Translations under genes and position numbers: made by a program
Origin: JBBTCX01 sp964494205
Lineage (GTDB): Bacteria > Planctomycetota > Phycisphaerae > UBA1845
NCBI GenBank assembly: GCA_964494205.1
Contig: CAZBRD010000032.1
Coordinates: forward strand, 1-24,053
Direction of reading: 5' to 3'
DNA length: 24,053 bases
Shown: positions 8,293-15,139 of the stretch, piece by piece
Layout: every line of letters starts with the position of its first letter
Numbering within the stretch: position 1 is the stretch's first letter
Notes under the pieces: generated by a model
Seen by the model: the letters and a program-made list of their open reading frames with translations, nothing else
The model's database searches: none
Told to the model about the DNA's origin: nothing

Positions 8293-11040
8293 TTGGACAT
8301 TGATCGTTTCACGGTGAAAGCAGCGGAGGCATTGCAAGGCGCACAGCAACTGGCTGTGACCTTGGCCCATGCGGAAGTTTCGCCGCTACACCTGCTAAAG
8401 TCGCTTCTCGACGGCGGCGCGGGTGAGCGCGACGGCGACGGAATCGTCGCGCCGCTGCTGGCCAAAGCCGGCGTTCGCATGCCTCAGCTTCGATCTTCGC
8501 TCGATGTCGAACTCGCTCGCTGGCCGAAAGTGAGCGGTGCGTCGCCGTCGCTCAGTCGCGCGCTACAGGAAGTGCTCACCACGGCCGAGCGTCACGCCAC
8601 CCGGATGAAGGATCAGTATGTTTCGAGCGAGCATCTCGTACTCGCGCTTTCTGACGTGCGCGGCGAAACCAAGGATCTGTTGAAGCAAGCTGGTCTCGCA
8701 TCCGATGCCTTGCTCGACGCGCTCAAGGAGATTCGCGGCGGTGCCAGCGTCACGTCGCAGGATGCCGAAGGAACCTATCAGGCCCTGGAGCGCTTCGGGC
8801 GCGACCTGGTCGCCATCGCTCGCCAAGGCAAGCTCGATCCGGTCATTGGCCGCGACGACGAGATTCGCCGCTGCATGCAGGTGCTCGCGCGGCGGACGAA
8901 AAACAATCCCGTGCTCATCGGCGACCCCGGCGTCGGCAAGACCGCCATCGTCGAAGGGTTGGCGCAGCGAATCCTCGCCGGCGACGTGCCCGAAGTGTTG
9001 AAGGACAAACGCGTCGTCGCGCTGGATATGGGCGCGCTGATCGCTGGCGCCAAGTTCCGCGGCGAGTTCGAAGAGCGCTTGAAAGCCGTCATGCGCGAAG
9101 TCATCGATTCGCAGGGAAAAGTCATTCTCTTCATCGACGAACTGCACACAGTTGTCGGCGCGGGCCGCGCTGAAGGAGCGGTCGACGCAGGCAATCTGCT
9201 CAAACCCGCACTCGCACGCGGCGAACTCCGCTGCATCGGCGCAACCACGCTCGACGAATACCGCAAGCACATCGAGAAAGACAAAGCCCTCGAACGCCGT
9301 TTCCAGACGGTCTACGTCGGCGAGCCGAGCGTCGAGGATACGATCGCGATACTTCGCGGATTGAAACCGCGTTACGACGCACACCACGGCGTGCGCATTC
9401 AGGACGCAGCCCTCGTCGCCGCTGCAACGCTTTCTCATCGCTACATCTCCGATCGCAAACTGCCGGACAAAGCCATCGACCTCGTGGACGAAGCCGCCTC
9501 GCGTGTGCGCATCGAGAACGACTCGATGCCCACCGAGCTCGACGAACTTCGTCGTCGCATCATGCAGCTGGAGATCGAGCGCGAAGCCCTGAAAAAAGAA
9601 AAGGACGCAGCCAGCAAGAAGCAGCTTGAGTCCAATCAGCGAGTGCTGGCCGAATTGCAGGAGCGGAACACCGCCCTCTCCGCCCAGTGGCAGAACGAAA
9701 AGAAGGCACTCGAAGCCATCAAGCAGATCAAGCTCAACCTCGCAACCAAGCAGACGGAATTGGAAGAAGCTCAGCGCCGCGGCGATCTCGAGCGCGCCGC
9801 CCGCATTCGCTACGGCGAGCTTCGCGAATTGGAAGGCGAGTTGCAGCGCCGCGAACAAGTGGTCACTGACATGCACAAATCAGGCGGCGGCCTCCTGCGC
9901 GAAGAGGTGACAGCCGAGGAAGTAGCCCAGGTCGTCAGCAAGTGGACCGGCGTTCCGGTGACTCGCATGTTGGAGGGCGAGCGCGAAAAACTCATCCACA
10001 TGGAAGAGCGACTCCACGAGCGCGTGGTGGGGCAGGGGGAGGCCGTCCGCGCCGTGTCAGACGCGGTGCGTCGCTCGCGTGCGGGCCTCGGCGATCCTAA
10101 CCGGCCGATCGGTTCGTTCCTGTTCCTCGGTCCCACCGGCGTCGGCAAGACGGAACTTTGCAAAGCCCTCGCGACGTTCCTGTTCGACGACGAGTCCGCC
10201 TTCATCCGCGTCGATATGAGCGAGTTCATGGAGCAGCACAGCGTCGCGCGCTTGATCGGCGCTCCGCCGGGTTATGTGGGCTACGAAGAAGGCGGCCGAC
10301 TGACCGAAGCCGTCCATCGCAAACCCTACAGCGTGATCCTGCTCGACGAAATCGAAAAGGCCCACCCGGACGTATTCAACGTCCTGCTCCAAGTGCTCGA
10401 TGACGGCCGCCTGACAGATGGCCACGGCCGAACGATCGACTTCAAGAACACGATCATCGCCATGACCAGCAACATCGGCAGCGAGTACATCCAGCGATTG
10501 ACGGAAGGACACGATCACAACCGCGATCGGAACCAAATCTCTTCAGAGCCCTTTGCGCAAGCAAAGGGTATGTCTAAACGCGACCGTGCGGATCAGAACC
10601 GCGACCGCGAGGGAGCGGCCTCCCCCGGCCCTCTCGACATCGAAATCGAATTGAAAGTCCGCGAAGCGCTCAAGCAGCGTTTCCGTCCGGAGTTTCTCAA
10701 CCGCATCGACGAGACAATCATCTTCCATCAATTGACGCGCGACGACCTCGTGCACATCGCGGAAATCCAGTTGCAGTACCTGCGCGATCGGTTGGCCTCT
10801 CGCGGAATGTCGCTCTCGCTTAGCGATACCGCCAAATCCAAACTCGCGCGGGATGGCTACGATCCGGTCTACGGCGCCCGTCCGCTGAAGCGATTGATTC
10901 AACAGGAAATCGAAAACCCGCTAGCCCGAAAAATCCTGGCGGGCGAGTTCGCTGTCGGCGATCGCGTCGCCATCGACGTGAACGGCGACGTGTTTTCGTT
11001 CACAAAACAGGCCGGATCAACCGAAAATCAAAACAAGTAA
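8293..11040 (+). CDS. clpB: ATP-dependent chaperone ClpB with an in-frame repeat insertion
   Basis: A 915-residue Hsp100 disaggregase that threads aggregated proteins through a hexameric ring, usually with DnaK. Domains in order: Clp R-domain (about 1-145), first AAA+ module with Walker A GDPGVGKT (210-217) and Walker B VILFIDE, the long coiled-coil M-domain (about 405-530) that separates ClpB from ClpA/ClpC, and the second AAA+ module with Walker A GPTGVGKT (from 613) and Walker B VILLDEIEKAHPDVF. The pore-loop segment PPGYVGYEEGG and the arginine-finger region FRPEFLNRIDE are present. The usual length is about 850-870. The excess is a stretch of about 40 residues (near 740-779) between TSNIGSEYIQ and the helix before FRPEF, encoded by palindromic repeats that keep the frame open. 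Flanking motifs are intact, so the gene is probably functional. Start is a TTG with a good ribosome site. Confidence 0.95.
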   Translation: MDIDRFTVKAAEALQGAQQLAVTLAHAEVSPLHLLKSLLDGGAGERDGDGIVAPLLAKAGVRMPQLRSSLDVELARWPKVSGASPSLSRALQEVLTTAERHATRMKDQYVSSEHLVLALSDVRGETKDLLKQAGLASDALLDALKEIRGGASVTSQDAEGTYQALERFGRDLVAIARQGKLDPVIGRDDEIRRCMQVLARRTKNNPVLIGDPGVGKTAIVEGLAQRILAGDVPEVLKDKRVVALDMGALIAGAKFRGEFEERLKAVMREVIDSQGKVILFIDELHTVVGAGRAEGAVDAGNLLKPALARGELRCIGATTLDEYRKHIEKDKALERRFQTVYVGEPSVEDTIAILRGLKPRYDAHHGVRIQDAALVAAATLSHRYISDRKLPDKAIDLVDEAASRVRIENDSMPTELDELRRRIMQLEIEREALKKEKDAASKKQLESNQRVLAELQERNTALSAQWQNEKKALEAIKQIKLNLATKQTELEEAQRRGDLERAARIRYGELRELEGELQRREQVVTDMHKSGGGLLREEVTAEEVAQVVSKWTGVPVTRMLEGEREKLIHMEERLHERVVGQGEAVRAVSDAVRRSRAGLGDPNRPIGSFLFLGPTGVGKTELCKALATFLFDDESAFIRVDMSEFMEQHSVARLIGAPPGYVGYEEGGRLTEAVHRKPYSVILLDEIEKAHPDVFNVLLQVLDDGRLTDGHGRTIDFKNTIIAMTSNIGSEYIQRLTEGHDHNRDRNQISSEPFAQAKGMSKRDRADQNRDREGAASPGPLDIEIELKVREALKQRFRPEFLNRIDETIIFHQLTRDDLVHIAEIQLQYLRDRLASRGMSLSLSDTAKSKLARDGYDPVYGARPLKRLIQQEIENPLARKILAGEFAVGDRVAIDVNGDVFSFTKQAGSTENQNK
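10510..10629 (+). repeat. palindromic repeat modules inserted in frame in clpB
   Basis: Module 1 is at 10546-10567: CTTTGC, GCAA, GCAAAG, extended by flanking CC and GG to an 8-bp stem, and read as EPFAQAK. Module 2 is at 10591-10620 (begins GATCAGAACCGCG, ends GCGGCC) and is read as DQNRDREGAA. A decayed module 2 (GATCACAACCGCGATCGG, 15 of 18 matches) lies at 10513-10530. The span encodes residues absent from ordinary ClpB proteins. Confidence 0.85.
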
Positions 11041-11096
11041 CGCGGTTTTCACAGGTAACGCGGTGTCCAGAGCACTCAAAGATCAACCGCATCGCG

Positions 11097-11145
11097 CGCA
11101 AGATCCTTCCCCCCTTACTAAGGGGGGACTGAGGGGGATCTTGCG
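11097..11145. repeat. nested-palindrome miniature element
   Basis: The outer arms CGCAAGATCC (11097-11106) and GGATCTTGCG (11136-11145) pair perfectly. Inside, CCCCCCTT and AAGGGGGG form a second stem around ACT. It resembles the CCCCCCTTA...AAGGGGGG miniature elements found in many bacterial phyla. It lies between clpB and the small unknown gene and could also slow transcription, though there is no U-run. Confidence 0.7.
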
Positions 11146-11194
11146 ATGCATTTGACTCTTGAGCGCGCTTTCGAAGCATAACGCAGACGAACTT

Positions 11195-11665
11195 ATGTCG
11201 GACCCCATCGTCAACAAATGGAAACTGAAAGGGAGCGTCTGCGTCTGGCAATACGTCGACGTCAGCCCCAATTATTATGGCTGGCACTTTTCTGCCAATC
11301 GCGCAGGGTGCGATAGCCTTCTTGATCTGATTCAGCTTTTCAAACAGGCGAAGTGGAACGCGAAAGTCGAGGTCCACATTTCGCCGGCGACAAAAGATAT
11401 TCTTAAAATTCCCGGCGTGCGGGGAGGCAACGCAACAGCCCGTTCACCCAACGCCATCGAACTGACCTTCTCTCCCGCAGCCGATCCACCAAACAAATGG
11501 GAGTTGGGTTTTCGCGGTATGAATCTCAGCCTGACTCTGGGTCCAGCCATGTTGCAGGAGTTCGAACAATTGGTAGCCGACGTGTCGCGCGGGCGAGACG
11601 ATTACTCGATCGGCCCCGAAGACCGAGCATCGCGACTTTGGTGCTGGCAATGGGGCGGGGATTGA
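11195..11665 (+). CDS. hypothetical protein, 156 residues
   Basis: I do not recognise this family. The protein is soluble-looking, with no signal peptide or membrane segment. It begins MSDPIVNKWKLKGSVCVWQY and is rich in Trp and aromatic residues (SPNYYGWHFSANRAGCDSLL, KWELGFRGMNLSLTLGP, and the C-terminus RLWCWQWGGD). Predicted beta strands alternate with a helical segment, LLDLIQLFKQAKWNAK. The coherent amino-acid pattern and a plausible length support a real gene. An in-frame TTG at 11159 would add 12 residues, but they overlap poorly with the protein-like part, so I prefer the ATG at 11195. No clear ribosome site is visible. Palindromic repeats flank it on both sides (11097-11145 and 11697-11738). 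Confidence 0.65.
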   Translation: MSDPIVNKWKLKGSVCVWQYVDVSPNYYGWHFSANRAGCDSLLDLIQLFKQAKWNAKVEVHISPATKDILKIPGVRGGNATARSPNAIELTFSPAADPPNKWELGFRGMNLSLTLGPAMLQEFEQLVADVSRGRDDYSIGPEDRASRLWCWQWGGD

Positions 11666-11696
11666 AGATATAAGATCACAGAGAAGTCAACTAGCA

Positions 11697-11738
11697 GGGC
11701 TCTTTGCGCAAGCAAAGGTGGGTAGCGAAAACGCTACC
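11697..11738. repeat. module 1 repeat plus adjacent GGTAGCG/CGCTACC hairpin
   Basis: The CTTTGC-GCAA-GCAAAG hairpin is at 11702-11717 within GGGCTCTTTGCGCAAGCAAAGG. A second hairpin, GGTAGCG, AAAA, CGCTACC, is at 11721-11738. Both lie in the 111-bp gap between the hypothetical gene (+) and copA (-), where they may also act as transcription barriers for both convergent genes. Confidence 0.65.
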
Positions 11739-11776
11739 TGATTCCAAACGGTCTCGTGCTCGCGCAGGGGGCTCTG

Positions 11777-14083
11777 CTAATCAGTTTTTCGCAACCTCAA
11801 CGAATTCAACACCACGCTGATCGATGAGAACATCATCGCCGCTGCAGACAGCCCGGGCGGAATATGGCCTGTGGCTGCCAGCGGAATCGCTGCGAGGTTG
11901 TAGAAGAACGCCCAGAAGAGATTCTGCTTGATGATCCGCGTACTGCGTCGCGCGAGTCGAACAATCGTCGGCAATCGCATTAGATCGTTGTGGACGATGG
12001 TGATATCCGCCGCACCGATCGCGACGTCGGTGGCTGACGCGAACGTAATGCCCACATCGGCTGCCGCGAGCGCCGGCGCGTCATTAATACCGTCGCCAAC
12101 AAAGGCAACGCAGTTGCGATTCGCGACGGTCAGGCCCTCGGCTGAGCCCGCCACCTTGATGCCATGCGGTTTCCCGCCGCGTCGTCGATTCACTTCCGCC
12201 AGCTTCTGATCCGGCGACATTTCAGCATGAAATTCTGTGATGCCGACTTCATCCGCAACCGCTCGCGCGGTTTCAGAGTGATCGCCCGTTAACATGGTTG
12301 TGGTTAGGCCCAGCCATCGAAGTTCTGCGATCGCATTTTTTGCTTCGGGGCGAACCGTGTCTGCCATCGCAATGAGTCCCGCGACATGTTCATCAACGCC
12401 TATCAGCGCGACGATCTGACCGGCCGCGCGAAGGCTCGCGACCGCTGATTCAAACGCAGCGGTATCTATTCCTGCTTCTTGAAACAGCTTCGGCCCCCCC
12501 GCGCGGATGACTCGACCGTCGACTTTCGCGATCACGCCTTGGCCGATCCGACTTTGGAAATCATTCGGTTGCGTGATTTCGAGATTTCGCTCTCGTGCAG
12601 CGCTGACGATCGCGCGGGCCAATGGATGCTGTGACAGTGATTCCGCCGATGCGGCAAGGCGGAGCAAATGGTCTTCGGCCTTCGCGAATACATCGGAGCC
12701 CGTCGCTTGCGCACGGAGCACTGTTTGTAGATCTTTCCCCAAAACGATTTCAGTAACTCTTGGTTGACCGGTCGTCAGCGTTCCCGTTTTGTCGAGATGA
12801 ATCGCGTCGATGCGGGCCGCATTCTCAAGCGCAGCCGCGTCGCGAACCAGAATGCCAAGCTTGGCCGCAGTTCCCGTTGCAACCAGAACAGCCGTCGGCG
12901 TGGCCAAACCCATCGCGCACGGACATGCGATAACCAGCACAGCCACCGCGCGAGCGACCGCAACCCATCCTCCGACATCGGCGAGCATCAAATTACCAAC
13001 CAACGCCGCAATGGCCAGCGCGATCACGATCGGCACGAAGACACCAGCCACTCGGTCCGCAATTCGTTGCAATCGCGTTTTTCCCGACTGCGCCTCTTCG
13101 ACCGCGCGGATCATGCGGCCCATGGCCGAGTCGCGCCCGACGTGCGTCGCACGGATGATCGCCATGCCCTCGCGAACCAGCGTGCCGGAAATTAAGCGTT
13201 CGTCGAGCCGCCGATGTCGCGGCACCGACTCGCCCGTCATCGCGCTTTCATCGACCGCCACCTCGCCGTCAACGATAGTGCCATCGACTGGCACGATCAG
13301 GTCCTGCGCCAGGCGTATTTCGTCGCCAATATTGATTTGATGGATCGGGACCTCTCGCGCCGCACCATCAACCATCACCGTGGCCGTTCCCGGCATCCTT
13401 TGCGAAAGCGCCGCAATCGCCCCTGCCGCATCACGCCGCGCCTTCATCTCCAAAAATCGACCGACATTGATAAACGCCAGAATCATCGCAGCCGCATCGA
13501 AATAGTCGTGCCCCGCGTGCGAGCTGACCAGACTCGCGATTCCGGCCACATACGCCACAGTGACACCGAGCGTCACCAACAAATCCATGTTCGGCGTGCG
13601 ATGAATGATCGCCTGCAACCCGCCCGCAAGAATCGGCGACCCTCCGGCCGATGCGAGCAAAACGGTGCACAAAATCGCCTGAAGTGCGTGAGGCCAAGTA
13701 TGACTGGCTGCGTGACCTGATTGCAGCAACGGTGCGAGCCAATGCAGCCCCATAATCGGCAACGCCAGCCCAATCGCGTGCGTCAGCGCCTGTCGTTGCT
13801 GGTCGAGCCGCGCGTGATGTGCGTAATCCCAATCGCCAAAGGCCGCATCGCGCCGATCAAAATCCGCGTCATATCCAGCCGCCCGCACAGCCTCAATCAA
13901 CGATTTCCGTTTTGGGGTTTCGCCGGTCGGCGTAACAGTCGCGATTTGCGTGGTGAGATTGACGCTAGCCGCCGCAACGCCGGAAACCTGCTTTAATGCC
14001 GATTCCACTCGCGCGACGCAGCCGCCGCAGGTCATGCCCTCGACGCGAAGACGAATGGGTTCAGAAGCTTGGGGGTCCGCCAT
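11777..14083 (-). CDS. copA: copper-exporting P1B-type ATPase
   Basis: A 768-residue P-type ATPase that exports Cu(I) across the inner membrane. Order: an N-terminal heavy-metal-associated domain with GMTCGGC, paired membrane helices, actuator-domain TGES (SAMTGESVP), the metal-site helix with CPC (VIACPCAMGLATPTA), phosphorylation loop DKTGTLT, nucleotide-domain SQHPLA, hinge GDGINDAPAL, and final helices with YN (FFYNLAAIPLAA) and MxxSS (MMFSSISVVLNSLRL). CPC together with YN and MxxSS is the signature of Cu(I) pumps. Between KLAEVNRRR and CVAFVGDGIND there are roughly 18 more residues than I expect for this family. I chose the ATG at 14083; a GTG three codons upstream (14092) is possible. 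No copper-regulator gene or recognised copper operator is seen nearby. Confidence 0.93.
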   Translation of the reverse strand: MADPQASEPIRLRVEGMTCGGCVARVESALKQVSGVAAASVNLTTQIATVTPTGETPKRKSLIEAVRAAGYDADFDRRDAAFGDWDYAHHARLDQQRQALTHAIGLALPIMGLHWLAPLLQSGHAASHTWPHALQAILCTVLLASAGGSPILAGGLQAIIHRTPNMDLLVTLGVTVAYVAGIASLVSSHAGHDYFDAAAMILAFINVGRFLEMKARRDAAGAIAALSQRMPGTATVMVDGAAREVPIHQINIGDEIRLAQDLIVPVDGTIVDGEVAVDESAMTGESVPRHRRLDERLISGTLVREGMAIIRATHVGRDSAMGRMIRAVEEAQSGKTRLQRIADRVAGVFVPIVIALAIAALVGNLMLADVGGWVAVARAVAVLVIACPCAMGLATPTAVLVATGTAAKLGILVRDAAALENAARIDAIHLDKTGTLTTGQPRVTEIVLGKDLQTVLRAQATGSDVFAKAEDHLLRLAASAESLSQHPLARAIVSAARERNLEITQPNDFQSRIGQGVIAKVDGRVIRAGGPKLFQEAGIDTAAFESAVASLRAAGQIVALIGVDEHVAGLIAMADTVRPEAKNAIAELRWLGLTTTMLTGDHSETARAVADEVGITEFHAEMSPDQKLAEVNRRRGGKPHGIKVAGSAEGLTVANRNCVAFVGDGINDAPALAAADVGITFASATDVAIGAADITIVHNDLMRLPTIVRLARRSTRIIKQNLFWAFFYNLAAIPLAATGHIPPGLSAAAMMFSSISVVLNSLRLRKTD
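12112..12177 (-). repeat. possible repeat-derived insertion inside copA
   Basis: These bases encode a GKPHGIKVAGSAEGLTVANR-type stretch just before the GDGIND hinge, where CopA proteins usually have a short turn. On the coding strand the DNA contains GGTGGC followed by GGCTCAGCC, and GGTGGC also precedes both 26-bp hairpin repeats. No second copy of this exact unit is seen in the window, so repeat origin is inferred. Confidence 0.35.
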
Positions 14084-14092
14084 TTGTTGCAC

Positions 14093-14398
14093 TGAAAAGA
14101 ATTCACAGGCTGAACGCTACAGTTCGCACAATGGATTCTATCCACAATGCAGATAGTTGATAATCAATGGAAAAATGCTGCCGTGTGCGCAGTGCGCATT
14201 TACTCGCAGCCTTTTTCGCGAGCAGGCTCGCAGTTTTGTTAACTGATGATCCGTGCGGACGAGAAATACGGATGACACCGCGAACATCGGCCGCCATTTG
14301 CAATGAATCAAGCACACTTTGTTGTAAATTTGTAACCCCAGTGAATTCGGCATGGACCATGCCTACTATTTATTGTCGGACGCAGAAAAGCCCCGACG
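14093..14398. other. intergenic region upstream of copA, no supported gene
   Basis: No convincing gene is visible. The stretch holds two adjacent TGCGCA palindromes (14186-14198) and a GCATGGACCATGC dyad (14350-14362), either of which could be a regulator site. A minus-strand open frame of 85 codons lacks a ribosome site and recognisable features. Confidence 0.5.
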
Positions 14399-14526
14399 CC
14401 TCGGGTCGACTAAATCGGGTAATGAAGTTAGCGGGGTGCGACCTGAGGGCAAACGAAAAGCTCGCTCTCGAATAAGAAAGCGCTCGATCGGAATGCTTCA
14501 CCGACGAGCGCCTAACAACACGGGAA

Positions 14527-14610
14527 CGGGTAAGACCGGCGCGATGACGCGCCTTTCCATCCTTCCTCTCTCCGGCCCGAACATGGAGAGGCCGTCGCTG
14601 GTCTTACCCG
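14527..14610 (+). repeat. structured unit C with conserved 20-nt loop
   Basis: The outer stem is 11 bp (CGGGTAAGACC with GGTCTTACCCG). It encloses a GGCGCG-ATGA-CGCGCC hairpin and a second stem-loop. That second stem is TTTCCAT with ATGGAGA (7 bp, one G-U), presenting the loop CTTCCTCTCTCCGGCCCGAA at 14562-14581. Confidence 0.65.
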
Positions 14611-14622
14611 CCTGAACTTGGC

Positions 14623-14702
14623 AGCGAGACCTGCGGAACAAAGTTTCAACCCAGCTTCCTCTCTCTCCGGCCCGAACTGGGTGGAACTCCGCAGGTCTCG
14701 CT
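14623..14702 (+). repeat. structured unit D with the same loop on a different stem
   Basis: The outer stem is a perfect 15 bp (AGCGAGACCTGCGGA with TCCGCAGGTCTCGCT). After an ACAAA bulge, the inner stem ACCCAG/CTGGGT, extended by GTTTC/GGAAC, presents the loop at 14655-14676. The loop is identical to that of unit C except for one extra CT. The stems differ in sequence but both pair. Confidence 0.65.
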
Positions 14703-14902
14703 ACCTCCGTTTTTACGCGGAGGTGGATTCCTGCTGAGCCCAATTCACCTACAGCTTCGTTCGATCCCTCTTCGACATGCTTCTAACATTCGAATCCGAA
14801 TCTTCTCTCCCCTCCCAAACCGGTCCACCACACGGTTGTACGGCCAACCCCGACATTTCTTCCCAAGTGCATTTTGTTTTTCTGAAAATATAATCCGGCA
14901 TT

Positions 14903-14930
14903 GGTTCTATTGCCTGTTGCCTAATGCCTT
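14903..14930 (+). repeat. GGTTCTATTGCC...TAATGCCT direct repeat, copy 1
   Basis: GGTTCTATTGCC...TGCCTAATGCCT here recurs at 15084-15110 with only a few differences. An inverted fragment (GCAACAGGCATT) lies at about 14969-14980. The hairpin repeat at 14991-15016 lies between the two direct copies. Confidence 0.55.
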
Positions 14931-14990
14931 ATCCCCGCTCAGCACAAAAATGAGGCATCGCACACAACGCAACAGGCATTAAGAGGGTGG

Positions 14991-15016
14991 CACGGTCAAG
15001 CCGCAGCTTGGCCGTG
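14991..15016. repeat. 26-bp hairpin repeat, copy 2
   Basis: The arms are the same as at 2037-2062 (CACGGTCAAGC and GCTTGGCCGTG), with loop CGCA instead of CTCA and the same GGTGGC just upstream. Confidence 0.75.
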
Positions 15017-15083
15017 GCCGAAGCCGAAAGCTGACAAAAGTGGTACATGGTCAACCACATGTGGGTGATAATCGAGTACTCTG

Positions 15084-15117
15084 GGTTCTATTGCCCAGTG
15101 CCTAATGCCTGCTGCCT
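15084..15117 (+). repeat. GGTTCTATTGCC...TAATGCCT direct repeat, copy 2
   Basis: This is the second copy of the direct repeat at 14903-14930, with an additional GCTGCC at its end. It lies immediately upstream of the nadE ribosome binding site. Confidence 0.55.
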
Positions 15118-15128
15118 TTCCTGAATAT

Positions 15129-15133
15129 AGGAG
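15129..15133 (+). promoter_or_regulatory. ribosome binding site choosing the GTG start of nadE
   Basis: AGGAG at 15129-15133 is 6 bp from the GTG at 15140 but only 3 bp from an in-frame TTG at 15137. The GTG is therefore the better start. Confidence 0.7.
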
Positions 15134-15139
15134 TTCTTG

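Larger units (their letters stand above)
14399..14724 (+). ncRNA. candidate structured RNA of unknown class
   Basis: Five consecutive helices occupy about 325 nt. Stem A pairs 14399-14408 with 14439-14448 (10 bp, one G-U). Stem B pairs 14480-14491 with 14501-14511 (11 bp, one bulge, 9-nt loop). Unit C is at 14527-14610, unit D at 14623-14702 with a perfect 15-bp outer stem, and stem E pairs 14703-14709 with 14718-14724. Every wobble pair I find is G-U on the plus strand and would be an A-C mismatch on the minus strand, which favours plus-strand transcription. It matches none of tmRNA, RNase P RNA, SRP RNA or the riboswitches I know. No clear promoter or terminator was found, so the ends are uncertain. 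A DNA-level mobile element is the main alternative. Confidence 0.5.

Noticed and set aside
8563..9876. Long minus-strand open frame (about 437 codons) opposite clpB
   Set aside because: It lies wholly antisense to the conserved ClpB core, shows no recognisable domain, and is explained by the GC-rich codon use of clpB.
14103..14360. Minus-strand open frame of 85 codons upstream of copA
   Set aside because: It has no ribosome site, domain or signal peptide, and composition unlike neighbouring genes.
14446..14475. GCAAACGAA followed by a short frame ending in TAA, resembling a tmRNA tag
   Set aside because: The encoded peptide would end LALE rather than the usual ALAA, and no tRNA-like ends with a TTCGANNC loop or matching acceptor stem were found.
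14512..14610. Integron attC-like start (GCCTAAC) before structured unit C
   Set aside because: No matching GTTAGGC-type core site closes the structure, and no integrase is present.
14498..14743. Minus-strand open frame of 81 codons across the structured region
   Set aside because: The DNA is dominated by long palindromes, and the peptide has no protein-like pattern.
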